Shown here: positions 23,816 through 35,545 of the stretch, piece after piece | Layout of the letters: each line of letters starts with the position of its first letter | Position numbering within the stretch: position 1 is the stretch's first letter | Made by a program: the position numbers and the translations under genes | From: Calycina herbarum | Lineage: Eukaryota; Ascomycota; Leotiomycetes; Helotiales; Pezizellaceae | NCBI GenBank assembly: GCA_001414485.1 | Contig: LLEY01000003.1 | Span: 744,001 to 808,000 of the forward strand | Reading direction: 5' to 3' | DNA length: 64,000 nt | Notes under the pieces: generated by a model | The model's database searches: none | What the model saw: the letters and a program-made list of their open reading frames with translations, nothing else | What the model was told of the DNA's origin: nothing

Positions 23816-25626
23816 ACGTATTTCCCGGTCGAGTAGATTACCCGGTTAAGGATTATAAGAATACTAAAACGCGATACTCTACTTAAAAATTAAAAATACC
23901 ACTACTATATCAAGCCTAGCCCTCTGATTAAGAGAGTCGTATTCTTTTAGCTATTCAAGCCTTTAAATCAGGTTAATTTAGAAGTATACGAGCTTATGTT
24001 AAAGCGTACGACGTGTCTTATATATCCTTCTATAACCGATTATATAGACTACCTTTATAATACGACACTCTCTCTAATACTTAAAGACTTACCTCCAAAG
24101 AAGAGCTAGCTATTATACGATATATTCTCGACCTAGATTCACACGGATTCCTACCCTAGCTAGCAGCTGTTTAAGAAATAGTAGACCTTCTTCTCTCTAA
24201 ACGCGACGCGTCTCTAGTAGATAAGAATTAGACTTCTACCTTTATTAAACGCTATATAGAGATTAAGACGAAATTCAGCTATAAGTACGATTATAAAAGA
24301 GCTTAGTACAAAGACTCTATAGTTCTTAGAGACTAGTTTAGGCTTATACGAAATATAATTACTAAATATAGGATTATAAAGAAGGATATATATAACTTCG
24401 ACAAAGCTAGGTTTCTTATAAAGGTTATTATAACTACTAAAGTTATTATAAGCTTAGAGTTAAGAAATCGTCTAAAGACTACTTAGCTAGGAAAAAAGAA
24501 GTAGGTTTCGATTATATAAGATATAAACTCGTATAGTTAGACACTTCCTCTGTTTATTATTTTTAAGAGATAGTACTACCTCTTAGCTTAGTACGAGGAG
24601 TTAGGTCTCCTATAAGATTAGGTAATTACGCTAAGTAAGAATAGATAGACGATAAATAAGATTAGATTTAAGTAGATTTAACACTTTCATATGTATATAA
24701 AAGGTTATATAGTTAGGTAATATAGACTTCTTATTCTTAATAGCTACGAGTTATATATTTCAGTTTAATTTTAATAATACTATTAGGATAATAGTATTAT
24801 TACTCTCTATATACTACTACACTTATCTTACATTCTTCAGCCTCTTAACGTTAGCTGTTTTAGCCTACTAAAGGTATTATATAGTAAGCAGATTAAGAAT
24901 CTCGTTCAGGTTAGAATTTAACATATTACTAAGCTTAAGTTCCTTCCTATATTTAAAGAGGCATTCAAAGCTACATTTATAGAGCAGAATATTAAGAGTG
25001 GATTTCGAGCAACTAGCTTAGTTCTATATAATCCTAAGAACGTCCTTTCTTACCTTGATCTAAGGCTAAAGACACTAACTCCACCCCCTACAAACGAGCT
25101 AAACTAGACTCTAAAGACGCCACAGAACGCTACAAAGCTTGAATTCCAGACTATATATCTTAAAAACCGTATCGTACGACACCAAGATAGCTCTCCTACA
25201 TCAATTAACGAGGCATTCAATCGGCTTACTAAGAGGGCTCAAATTATAATACACGAAACTACTCTTATGAGAGCTGAAATCAAGGCGCTACAAGAGGCAA
25301 ATCAGCTTAAAAAGAGGAGGGAGAGAAAACGAAAGAGGCGTATTTACCAAGGTAGAAGTCTTACAGTTAAGGAAGGCGAGGAAATTGTTCAAAGTACTCA
25401 AACTCAGCAGGAAGAGAGTAGTAATAATATACAGCGCCAGTGCTTCGAAGGCAAGCGGCGACGTTGTAGTTTATGTAGTCAGGTTAGACATAATACTCGT
25501 ACATGCAAGGCACCTTAGGAATCGATTAATATAAGTAGCTAGGGTTTTTTTTAATAGTGTTGTTATAATATATTTAGAGTTGTCGCGTTTTGGTGTTCTC
25601 GTGATCCACTCGACCGGGAAATACGT
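23816..25626 (+). mobile_element. pogo/Fot1-family transposon 2, complete ends, dead transposase
   Basis: 1811 bp bounded by matching TIRs (left ACGTATTTCCCGGTCGAGTA, right its complement) and by TA on each side (23814-23815 and 25627-25628), as expected for the Tc1/mariner-pogo superfamily. The plus-strand transposase relic shows an N-terminal helix-turn-helix region at 23.95-24.25 kb. A DDE region follows with PLFIIFKR, then FKWIKHFHMYIKG-like text, then RLLILNSYE where the family has an LDGHGS-type catalytic Asp, then DNSIITL and LQPLNVSCF at 24.53-24.87 kb. The first part is RIP-mutated with stops. The last 600 bp are almost clean. Confidence 0.88.
25267..25518 (+). pseudogene. C-terminal open frame of pogo 2 transposase (basic region plus Cys motif)
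   Basis: An uninterrupted 83-codon frame at the 3' end of the transposase relic. It has a coiled, very basic stretch (KKRRERKRKRR), the QGRSLTVKEGEE block shared with other fungal pogo transposases, and a C-terminal C-x2-C...H-x4-C zinc-knuckle-like motif (CSLCSQVRHNTRTC). It is not an independent gene: upstream it runs into the RIP-broken DDE domain. Confidence 0.75.
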
Positions 25627-25770
25627 TACCTTTTAACTCTATATTCGTATATAAATCTTATATATCTAGATTAAATTATATACGTACTAAATAGGCTCTA
25701 AACGCAGTAGCGTCTTAGGACACTTCCTCGACTCTCCTCTCTAAAAACCTAAAACTAGAACACCTTCTAT

Positions 25771-27608
25771 TCACCTTATTAATACCTCACTTTTAATCCT
25801 CCTCGCTACAATTCCCACAGCAATAGGCCCAAAAATAGTACAAATAACAACCGCCCAAACAACAACCATAAACAGCTCCTCACTAGAAGGAAGGATCGTC
25901 CCATCATTGCTCCTTAATGTAAAAGTATTAGAGCTGTGAGAAAGGGAAGCAATAAGAAAGCCGATTTCCCCTCGAGATACCATTGCGAGACCTATGAGGA
26001 GGGCTGATGAGTGGGGTGGTTTTAGCCTTGCAGGGGAGGTTTCGTGGTGGGGTGGTGAGGGAGCGACTTGGAGGGGTGGTTCTTCGGCTTCTGGGTTGGT
26101 TGGTGGTTGGGCTTGAGGTCTTTTGTTTCGATGACTAGATAGTGATTTTTGTTGATATAGTTTGAGGATGTATTCGAAGTAGATGACGGCCCCGACTAGA
26201 GCTTTGCCAATGATCATTAAAATGGCGTAGATGATTCCTTTCCAGAGGATGGAACCTTTGAACATTTGGGTTATGGGGATTGAGAATCCAATGGATGCCT
26301 AATAAATATAGCTGTTAGTGATTTGGTCTGTTGAGTTGAAGAGGCGAGAACCAAGAAGCAAGATATTCAGGAGTTATTTGGACTTGGCGGGTAGCTGGTT
26401 TTGATCAACAAGACTTGTTAACTTTCGCGTTCATAGCGCTTCAGCAACCATGTGGAAAACTTTAAAAATATACGGAATGGACCAAAGACTTACAAAAAAG
26501 AACGGAACAAGAATATACTCCGTCAAAGGCCTAAAATAATCGTGAAACATCTTCGATGCCTCTTCAACACGCTCATCTCCATCCCCAACATTATCACGCT
26601 CCTCTTCCGGTTGGAGCTTCCACAAAAAGCTAACCATCCCACCAGCAATAAACGCAGCAAATAGTACCGAAGCATTAGTAAGAGCAGCAATTGTAACATA
26701 TACAATAAGTACGAAAATGGAGAGACAAAATCCTAGATGAGGGATTTGATGAACGAGTTTACTCAATCTCCTTTGGAATGCGGATTTTGAGACCTGGGGA
26801 GATGAATTTCCAAGAGGACGATTTGAGTCGGAGTCTGGAGAAAGGTATCTGATGATTATTGGCCAGGTTGGTGTGAAGGTGTAGTAAGCTAAAGCTATCG
26901 AGACGATCAGGAGGGTGAAACTTGCGATTATGGGTCGAGCTATGGGCCAGGGTTCTGAGGATCCTTCCCCTAATGTTGTTACAATGTTTACCATTACCTA
27001 GGTTGCAAGTGAGTTTTATAAACAGCGAGAAAATCGAAGGGGAACCTCATGAGATTAGGAAAGCAACTTACCAACCCCACAACATCATCCATCATCGCAG
27101 CGCCAACAAGTATCGTCCCCGCCCTCGTCCTCTGCATCCCCACCGAACTCAAGATGGCAAAAGTAGTCCCCAAACTAGTCGAACACAACGCCGCACCCGC
27201 CGAGAACCCCGCAAGCGCCGTTGGCCTACCCCCTCCATCCCCTCCAAATGGGAAAACCAGTAACAAAAAACTCAAAGCAATAGGAGCCAAAAGTCCTACG
27301 GTAGCAACAGAAACACTCATCCCCATAGACTTCCTCAATAATCTCATATCAGTATCCAACCCTCCCTCAAAAACTAGGCCTATGAGTCCTAGATAACCCA
27401 AAGATTGAACTGTGCTTTGGGTGGATAATGAGAGCCAGGCGGTGCCGCCGATAGGGAGACCCCATATTATTCCGATTAGGATCTCACCTATCAGACCGCA
27501 GTATAGGAGTTGATCGAAGATGTAACGGGTGCTGTTGAGGAGAAGGAGGAAGGAGGTGAGGGAGAGAAGCGTTATTATGGAGGGCTCGTGGTAGGGGAGG
27601 TAGGGCAT
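25771..27608 (-). CDS. Sodium/hydrogen (cation/proton) exchanger family membrane protein
   Basis: Three exons on the minus strand (27608-27072, 26997-26494, 26298-25771) give 522 residues. Introns have GTAAGT donors and TAG acceptors and join in frame. About 10-12 hydrophobic segments are visible. The pair of acidic residues in MMDDVVGLV (about residues 172-180) is the ion-binding signature of the monovalent cation:proton antiporter superfamily, and FFFASIGFSIP (across intron 2) is a conserved late transmembrane segment. A hydrophilic loop rich in Pro, Gln and His lies between the last helices (about residues 400-435). It probably exchanges Na+ or K+ for H+ across a plasma or organelle membrane; the exact ion and membrane cannot be told. 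This is the first unmutated gene after the transposon block. The start shares a 449-bp divergent intergenic region with TMA23. It ends only about 145 bp from the pogo element. Confidence 0.88.
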
Positions 27609-28057
27609 TTTGCGATGATATCCTGGGGTTGGCTGATAGAGGGGTTTGAGAATATTTTAGGGAGGGAAATTATAGATTATAAGAAAGTCTCAGAGGACAT
27701 GATCAATAAACTTCTTTTTGTTGACCATGACGATGAGGTCTTGGATACCAAGTTGGACGGAGTGAAATATGGATCTAGAAGTCGGAAGAAAGTATACTGG
27801 AAGAACCGAGGACTTGACTTTTCGTCAAGAACATCCATCTACTGTCATTTGAAATTGAGGCTCCGATGAATTTTCTCAGGCAAGTTGATAGATGGGCTTG
27901 GGTTTTTTACGAGTCCAGGCTTGGCACCTCCAAACCACGCTAAGATAGCAATTCTCATTTTTCCACGATAAGCTACTCCAGCTTCCAGCTTCCCTCTTTT
28001 TCAAACCCCAAACCGCATCACATTCCCTCCTCAATTCCACCCTCTCCCGCCGGCGCA

Positions 28058-28783
28058 ATGAACGCCCACGCCCTCCTAACCTCCCAAGGCTGGCGCGGAA
28101 CAGGCCACTCCCTCCACCCAACCTCCGATATAACAGGGCTCTCGCGTCCCCTCCTCGTCTCAAAGAAAGACAACACGCTGGGCGTAGGCAAAAAACAACA
28201 TCGCACAAGCGACATGTGGTGGATGAATGCTTTCGACTCCTCCCTCAAATCCCTGGATACCTCGAAGGAAGGACAGGTTGTGCAGACGAATACTAGTCAG
28301 GGACTGGATATGGTGAAGATGGGCGGGGGGAAGTATGTGGGGACTACGATGGGAGGGGGGTTGTATGCTAGTTTTGTTAGGGGAGAGGTTCTGGGGGGGA
28401 CCATCGAGGAGAAGGAAGATGTGGTGGTGGAGACTGCGCAAAGTTTGGAGAGTGCGGAGGGACCGAAGAAGAGGAGGAAGAGTGAGAAGGATAGCAAGGC
28501 AGAGAAACAGGCGAGGAAAGATGAGAGACAGGAGAGAAGGGCGAGGAAGGCTGTTAGAAGAGCGGCTCGAGAAAATAAATCGATTGCGCGACGGGAAAAA
28601 TCGAAGGTCGAAGCAATCTCGAAATCCGAAGACGACGACGAAGACTCAACCGCGAAAACCGAAACGAACGAAGAGCGCAAAGAACGAAGACGGCTGAAAA
28701 AACTAGCCAAAGAAGCAGAAAAAAATTATATTACCCTCTCCTCCGAAAAAGCAAAAAAGAAGAAACGAAGGAAGGATTCATAG
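28058..28783 (+). CDS. TMA23: TMA23-like nucleolar G-patch protein (ribosome biogenesis)
   Basis: Single exon, 241 residues. The N terminus (QGWRGTGHSLHP, about residues 9-22) is a degenerate G-patch. It is followed by RPLLVSKKDNTLGVG and WWMNAFDSSLKSLD, the pattern of yeast Tma23, a nucleolar protein linked to ribosome biogenesis. From about residue 130 the protein is a highly charged Lys/Arg/Glu tail (KKRRKSEKD..., AKKKKRRKDS at the end), a typical nucleolar localisation region. The long open frames on the opposite strand are shadows of this biased composition. It is divergent from the antiporter gene upstream. Confidence 0.85.
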   Translation: MNAHALLTSQGWRGTGHSLHPTSDITGLSRPLLVSKKDNTLGVGKKQHRTSDMWWMNAFDSSLKSLDTSKEGQVVQTNTSQGLDMVKMGGGKYVGTTMGGGLYASFVRGEVLGGTIEEKEDVVVETAQSLESAEGPKKRRKSEKDSKAEKQARKDERQERRARKAVRRAARENKSIARREKSKVEAISKSEDDDEDSTAKTETNEERKERRRLKKLAKEAEKNYITLSSEKAKKKKRRKDS

Positions 28784-28901
28784 TGCATACTGTCATAATT
28801 CATGTTGGTTTTTTGGGATGGCGTTGGAGGTAGATCACATAGATCATGATATCATATTTTTGCTTCCAGAGCATTTGCGAAGGATTAGATTCAATTCCAT
28901 C

Positions 28902-30196
28902 TCAAGGTTCCTTTGGTATCTTCCCCGGTTTATTAGATAATAACCAAGGTCTTCTTTGCCAAAACTCGTCTTTAATGATATCCACATGTTGAATCGTGAT
29001 TCTTGCCTTGGCTTTCCTCTTTCGGTCTTTTTCTTCTTGGGTATTGGAAAGGGCGATTTGTTCCGCTCCTTTGGCGAGAGCTTCTTCTGGGATTTCTGGG
29101 GCGGTACCTGGTTCCACGAGCTCGTACTAGATACCATCAGCAAGGGACTTTGAATTGGGATGGAGGGGGGAAGAGGGGTAAAGAAGAAACTTACATCTCG
29201 AAGTACAACACTTCCTTTCTTGTAAATCTCGGGTTCGTTGTTATAATTAATCTTGAACCTCTTCCATAAAATCTCATTCTTATCCGCTGCAAGAGAACCC
29301 TATCCAAAATCAGTAAATCCGACCCCTCATGCCACTCTTCTTCACTTACAGCAAGTTCCTTCTCGGCATCCTTAGCATCCAACCCACCCTGTTGGATCAA
29401 GGCCCAAAACGAAGTATTGTAAAGATTGTTAATATGACCTTCCATCCATTAGTCTCCAATCTGGGGTAGGGTTTGGACTCTCAGAAACGAGTTCTCACAA
29501 TCAACTTGTCTCCAACTCATATAATCTCTCAAATTCTCCACCGAGGGATACACCACCGCCCGCCCATCGAAACTGGGTAACGGTACCGTAAGAGGTTGAT
29601 CCGGGAAGAATGTGCTCCATTGATGGATGTAATGTGCTGTGAATGTTGAGACGATTGTGGTTACTAGTTTACTATTTTTTCATCAATATTTTCCCTTTCG
29701 ATATTTGTTCAGGTTTCGATGGCGGGGCTGGAGGGGTTACCTTGCTCTCCTCTCAAACAGCGCACACGATTTATGGAATACGAAACTGGTCAAAAATTAG
29801 TATTCAACACGGGACGTGGAGGGTATGGGAGAAAGGAAGGGAGGAAGGGAGGAAGGGGAGAAGAGGGGAATACCTATATTCATCACTAATCCCATACGCA
29901 ACGACAATATCGGATAAATCGACCAGGACGGCCTTGGCTGCGGCGTTCATGAGATCGAGTGCTCGGCGATCATTTGGTTTTTCGAAGGAGTATTTGGCTG
30001 AGAATCTAACTTGGATTAGAACGAACTTGAGATTGGGAGAATGAGAGGGTGGAGAGGAGGGGAGGATGTACTTGTGGAAACCACGACCATCGATGCGGAC
30101 TACGATCCAGGTGTTGGGGATGAGGATGTCGGGTTGCTCGAAGGCTTTTACGTATTCGTATCTTGAAAATATTAGCTTTGTAAATGTCAAAACCAT
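28902..30196 (-). CDS. THG1: tRNA(His) guanylyltransferase Thg1
   Basis: Seven exons on the minus strand (30196-30072, 30005-29874, 29785-29741, 29671-29499, 29438-29350, 29299-29195, 29126-28902) join in frame to 297 residues, the usual family length. Thg1 adds the extra 5' guanosine (G-1) to tRNA-His. Signature blocks are visible in order: [29 protein letters not shown] (metal-binding Asp in the first block), [33 protein letters not shown] (second catalytic acidic pair), [10 protein letters not shown], and [18 protein letters not shown]. The C terminus has [17 protein letters not shown]. The start at 30196 gives a slightly extended N terminus ([12 protein letters not shown]) compared with the usual few residues before YEYVK. 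An upstream in-frame ATG at 30325 seems less likely. Confidence 0.92.
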
Positions 30197-30767
30197 GGAG
30201 GGATTACTTTGAGTTCGCCATGTTGTTGTTTGGTTGCTGGTCTCTAGTGATGGTTTGGAGTTGCAGGCAGAAATGCGTGGGGAGAAGCGAAGGTTGCAGG
30301 GGTTGGTTGAAGACTCATAGATCAAGACATTCTAGGGTGCTGGAATTTGAAGGATCTGAGATTTCGAATCACCAAAAGTATCATTACGCTCTATTTCAAC
30401 TTCTTGCTAGTTCTATAAACCTCATTCTTTCTTGGGCATCATCTACACGTGACAGCTCCAAGAGCATTCACGTGTTGGAGCCACCTTCGCACAGCCGCTT
30501 GCCCTTCTTGGACTGATACATATTTTGTTGCACATCGACCTGGAGTGATTTCCGGAATCGACGCCACATAGAAATAACCGCTAGGACTAAAAATGATTCT
30601 ACACGATAGTTTGTCCTCCCCAACATTCGTCATCATTCATCGGTGTCTCACCAAAGGCGGTCTGGCAAGGGACCATCTCCAGAAAAATACAATTCGAAAC
30701 CTATCGCACTTTCCAAACTCCTTTCCATGCAATTTTCCCCCTTCCCCTCGGCACACCGTATCAGAAC

Positions 30768-31881
30768 CTAAGCATGGTCAATCGGGGAAGGCCCAGCATC
30801 AATAGGATACGTAACGATATTGTTCGGGCCGGATGCCATCAGTCCATCAGCACCAGGTCGCATCTGAGAAGCAGGAAGCCAAAGAAGATTATCAGAAGTG
30901 ATCCACATAAGATCAGTCCAGACTAACGCATCATCCTGAACAAGAATAGTCGCGCGTCCCTCAGGGGTGACTTTCCAGATGGCAAGGAGGTTGGTATCAG
31001 AGATATAGACGTTGCCGTCGGCATCAATGGTAGAGCCACCGGTACTTGGTGTCAAAGCGAATGGAACTGTGTAGTCTGCAAGTGAAGCTGCCACGGTAGA
31101 TTTGGTGAGAGATGCATCGACATAAGCTGTTTCGATACGGTAGAGACCACCGGTGCATGCTTGGTAGTAGAGGTATTTTCCGTCGGGGGAGACTTCCATT
31201 TGATCGAGACCGACGGAGAGGGTGCATCACCGCTGTAGCCTGGGACGAGAGTACCATTGTATGCCATCGGGGACCACGCGAGGGATGGCTGGTCGCCGAC
31301 GAGAACTCGAACTCCTTCGCCAGTTGTCATGTTCATCACCAAGAGAGCACCAGACGTGTCACTCATGTAAGCGACATCCATAACAGCGTTGAAACGGACA
31401 TCATCTACGTTGCTGGCATCTACTCTGATATTGTCGAGGTAGTACAACTTATCAGCAGCATTCGTTGTAAGGTTGACACCCACCAGCTTGGAACTAGAAC
31501 CAGTAAGTTTTACAAATTCAAAAGCACAAACAAGTAATAGGTTTCTTACGAGTTAGCAACCCCAGTACTCCCACCATCAACAACCCAAAATCGAGCACCA
31601 CCAATATTAACAAAAGTTGTCATGGGATCCGAGCTTGATTTCGTCGCATTATATGAGTTCCACGCCGCACCTGGGTATAACACTGTCGTATTATCGGCAA
31701 GAAGCTCTATGGAAAGACCTGTAGAGTATCGTTGAGTGAGGAACTTGCGGCCGTCGGCTGAGATGAAGATTCCTTGAGTTGCGAGATCAACTGAGTCTAC
31801 GAGTTCGAGGCCTGCTGCTAATGCTGAAGCGAGGGGAGCAGCTGACAGGAGGGCAATGGCACTGAAAATAGAAGGAGACAT
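30768..31881 (-). pseudogene. Major royal jelly/yellow-family secreted protein, frameshifted
   Basis: Two exons (31881-31550 and 31493-30768). The N terminus MSPSIFSAIALLSAAPLASA is a signal peptide, so the product would be secreted. The body has the beta-propeller style of the major royal jelly protein family (ARFWVVDGG, VMDVAYMSDTSGALLVMN, QMEVSPDGKYLYYQ, DGNVYISDTNLLAIW, TDLMWITSDNLLWLPASQ). Fungal members are secreted proteins of unclear substrate. Near 31220-31235 the frame must shift by two bases between GYSGDA and VGLDQMEVSP. The combined exon length (1058 nt) is also two over a multiple of three. Correcting this would give about 351 residues, the usual size. It is either a genuine recent inactivation or a sequencing error. 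No splice site there explains the shift. Confidence 0.8.
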
Positions 31882-34850
31882 TTTTTGAGGTCAGGAATTC
31901 AAGTTGATGATCCTGAGTATGAAAGAGAGTGTGCTTGAAGGACGAAGGGATGACGAGAAGATCTGAGATGATGAGGAGGCAAATCTATGAACTGAATGAG
32001 TTCATTATATAGATATCGACGTCTCTCATCGACTGTCCCTCTCACTCACTCCACAGGAGGCTCCGCAGGCCACGTTCGTGAACGGGACATTCCGAAATAT
32101 GGACAGAATATTCCTTGGAAACGCTTCGCTGAAGCCTTGATCTACCCCCCCATTGCTAACCGTGGACTTCTAGAGGCTCTGCTAGCCGATGTAATTTCAC
32201 TTGGCGTCAATGACGAAGACTCTACATCGTTACCCCTCCCAAAATAAACATGAAAATAAACGTTGAAGCATTTGCCGCATAACCGAACCCGATTCCCACA
32301 ATACCAGGGGGTTCATCGGATAATGGGCCGCGTTGGTTCTCCTCGTTATTTTGAGATGCCGCGTTAGCCGAAAGCCGGTTTCGAAACATAACGAAGTTGT
32401 GAAGTGTAGATTTTATTGGTTGGTTGAGGTGTGCCGAATTATTCATGGGGGAGAAAGATTAAAAGTAAACTCAGCCTCATTAGAAGATGACGAGGCGAGA
32501 GGGTTGAGTGAGTTTGCTTGGAACTTTTGGTAATGTCGAAGTCATGAAATGATCAAGACTTGATTAGTTGAAGGAATTTATCCAACACTGCTGTTTATTT
32601 CGAATGGTTAGGAAATACGAGTTAACAAATGTTGATCAAGAGACCTTAATACTGCAAACACGATGATCATTTCAAAAAAGAAAACGACTTGGAGTTTGTT
32701 AACAATTTCTGGTTAGTTGAATCACTTGGCCATAACTTGACACATTCGTTTCAGAAAATCATGAAGGACTTAAACTTAAGACTGCGGAGACTGCAAGATG
32801 GCAACATTTTGTACAGGCAGTAATATTTAAGCAAGAGAAAAGAGCCTGCAAAAGGTCAACTCAACGGAGGAGATTGTCACCGTTCATCTCCCAGCAAAAC
32901 TAGGTGGACCACTCTAAATTAAAAATCGCGGAAAATCCATACGATCAAGATTTCATCCTATACAAGGCCATTGGATTTGTGAAACCCCAACACTCGGCAA
33001 TTGTTCTGAGTGACTTTCTGGCCTCGCTTGCACAACTGACAATGAAAGGGGACGTGACTTGTGTCGAGACTCTTCCCAAGGTCTTCGCTTGGAATTTGCC
33101 GGACTACCCAAAACCATACCTTGTCCTACTAACTGTACTGGGAATTACCCGATGCTGAAGATCGGATGTTGTGCATGTTATGCCACGATTTGGCGTCGAT
33201 GCAGCAGCCACGCGAGCGGGGTTATCCGATGCACGACAGCCCCCCCCCCCCTTTCATTCGGCAGAAAAAGCCTCTATCACGTTGACTTCGCTGAATCATT
33301 TTCAGGTAACACAGGTCGCTTGTATTGCGGCGTTTTGGCATCTCGTCTCTCTTCTTGACTTTGGTGAGAAGAGTCTCTTCAGCTACGGTCTAGACGCCTC
33401 GCTTTTCTTTTTCTTTGAAGTACTATGGAAAACATCACTCGCAAGAAGATTTCACGCTGATTGGGATGACGGTATTTGCTGTCCTCAAGTTGAGACTTGA
33501 GTATGTTCTGATGTTTCTCTTCGGTCTATTTTCCGATGTCTCCTCGCCAATATCGGGCCCAGCAGTTAACCTGTCAGTTTCTATTTTTGAATTTGTAATT
33601 CAGTGCAAGGACTAGTATTTTGCCACTACCGAAATCGCAGTCGTACTGCTTTTCATCGAACGGTACTTCTCAAAAAGTGTTTTTCTGCCCACTTTCCTCT
33701 ATTTCATTAGTTCCTTGTGATTTCCATCCTCTCCACCACTAGCCTTCGTCTCTGGTAAGTGAATGAAGCCAAACTTTGAAAAGAGGCGTGCTCGCGTTTT
33801 CTTTCGAGGCATTTTTGACGAGACCATTTCAATACGTCTTTCTAATCCTTTTCCGTATCCACGGAGAAGTGCCTGATGGGATGTTAAGTGTTGGTCCCGA
33901 TTCAATAATTCGTTGCAAGCTATGCCATAAATGTTTGATGGACCTCGTCAAGATTTTGAAATTTCACGGTCCATTGCCCCTCATTTCTAACTCCGTCCTG
34001 GATCTTACCACTGCAATAGAAATCCCCCATCGGTATGTTCCATATACTAGGGGGTTTCGGTGGTTTTAGTGGCTAGCCTTATGCATGTTGATCCAGAACA
34101 AGCTTAAAACAACCAGCAGCTCATAATTGTAAATGACTAGCTGAAAGTGCAAGCGGAAAAAGTTATATAATGCCTAGACATGAGGCTGTCTTGGTATGTG
34201 CCAAGTTGCCTTGTCAATGGTCAAAGTCTTCTGGAGTTGGTATTGCCTTTTCTTTTCTTTGCATTTTATGTAATCGGATTGTCGTAAGCAGTTGCTTATT
34301 GTCATACAACGCGGAGAAGCAATATAATTTAATTACCAACAGTATGGAAATTCTCAAAATGCTCAGGTTGTATGCGAGGCTCAACCACCAGATTATAATT
34401 ATTTGGGTGGTATCCAATTCCGATCTAGGTAGCATCGGAATGAAGCTTTAGTTGTCAACGACGAAGAACTCAGACACTTGTTCCCGATCTTGAGCCCAGA
34501 ACGCTTCCAAAGTAACCCTCATGCTTTCCATCCTCCAGTTCAAGGCGCCGTGTCATGTCAGCGGTTGAAAAAATCTTCATCCCCCAAAATTGAGAGCAAA
34601 GATAACAGGCCACTTGAGCACATTTGTTGCATGTAAGAACGGCTTGAAATACGCCGCTTCATGCGAAAACCCCTCAAAGAGCACAATTTTAACTCACAGC
34701 AAGCCATCAACACCGCATAGTGGGTGTGGAACATTGGCTGCGGATGGGAGATTCTCCGCGAGCTGAAACTCTTTATTTGGACCATGACAAATTTTGACGA
34801 GAAAAAGAGAGTAATGAAAACTCTCAGCCTTTGAGCCCTTGGGAAATGAA
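31882..34850. other. Long intergenic stretch, no supported gene
   Basis: About 3 kb between two secreted-protein genes. Only short unrelated open frames occur (longest about 110 codons, near 33.17-33.50 kb), none with a family signature. A 74-codon minus-strand frame at 32222-32446 ends in a hydrophobic segment and could be a small membrane peptide, but nothing else supports it. A run of 12 C lies at about 33240-33251. Base composition is ordinary, with no RIP signature. Confidence 0.6.
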
Positions 34851-34861
34851 GGTATATAAAA
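34850..34861 (+). promoter_or_regulatory. TATA box of the small secreted protein gene
   Basis: GTATATAAAAGG about 130 bp before the start codon, followed by a CT-rich stretch (CTCTCTTTCTCTACACATCC at 34.88-34.91 kb) typical of fungal transcription starts. The strong TATA plus pyrimidine tract suggests a highly or conditionally expressed gene. Confidence 0.7.
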
Positions 34862-34990
34862 GGTTATCATTCTCCCTCCGTTGACTCTCTTTCTCTACAC
34901 ATCCTAACCACTTCTTGATCTTCAAACAACAGCTTCCTCCACCAACAATCTGATTCAAAATCAATACAAGGGAACTATCTTTCCTTCAAA

Positions 34991-35545
34991 ATGCAATTCA
35001 TCAAAGTTTTCACTGCCTCTCTCCTTGCCACTTTCGCCATGGCCACCCCAACGCCTTCCCTCGATGACCCAACACCTGCTTTTGACGTTGAAACTCGTGC
35101 AGTTACAACCTTCGCCGTCGTTTACGAGCCCATGTATGTATTCTTATTCTCCAACAACACACTGTTGCAATCTCCCAGCATACCAAATCAACTTTTGAAG
35201 CTTCTCCTACTAATATCACCACTACAGCAACTACGCCAATCCCTCCACTACTCTCATCGGCAACGCACAACAATGCTACAACGTCCAAAACGGACCAGCG
35301 CCCACGCCAGTTTGGAACAACAAGTTCTCATCTTCTAAAGTTTGGGTTGGGAAGAATTGCCAATTCTGGGAGTAAGTCACAGTCCCGCCCCGCAGCATCC
35401 TCGTGATGGTTCTAATTTCATTTCTTGTAGTGCTTGGAATTGCGCTGCTACAGCTGCTCAACCGGGTACTTGGACTACTTGGGGCAACAACCCTGATTGG
35501 CCAGCTGTGATTGATAATCTTGCGTCTTCATGGAAGTGTTGGTAA
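34991..35545 (+). CDS. Small secreted Cys/Trp-containing protein, effector candidate
   Basis: Three exons (34991-35133, 35228-35371, 35431-35545) join in frame to 133 residues. The first 18 or so residues (MQFIKVFTASLLATFAMA) form a signal peptide. A short Pro/Asp-rich segment follows, possibly a propeptide. The mature part carries four cysteines (QQCYN, KNCQFW, WNCAA, WKCW at the very end), enough for two disulphides, and seven or more tryptophans. The C terminus is exactly KCW. No known domain is recognised. Small size, a signal peptide, paired cysteines and a strong TATA box fit a secreted effector or antimicrobial-type protein of a fungus, but function is not shown. The single long frame through exons 1-2 is interrupted, so the spliced model is needed. 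Confidence 0.75.

Noticed and set aside
26452..27396. Several overlapping plus-strand open frames
   Set aside because: Shadows of the antiporter gene; the minus strand has membrane segments, ion-binding motif and in-frame splice sites.
28160..28710. Minus-strand frames of 93 and 137 codons opposite TMA23
   Set aside because: Ser/Leu-rich mirror of a Lys/Arg/Glu-rich coding sequence. The plus-strand frame matches a known family.
30196..30325. N-terminal extension of THG1 from an upstream in-frame ATG at 30325
   Set aside because: The extra 43 residues have no targeting or conserved character; family proteins begin just before the YEYVK block.
33240..33251. C homopolymer as a regulatory or recombination signal
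   Set aside because: A single homopolymer in an empty intergenic region with no supporting structure.
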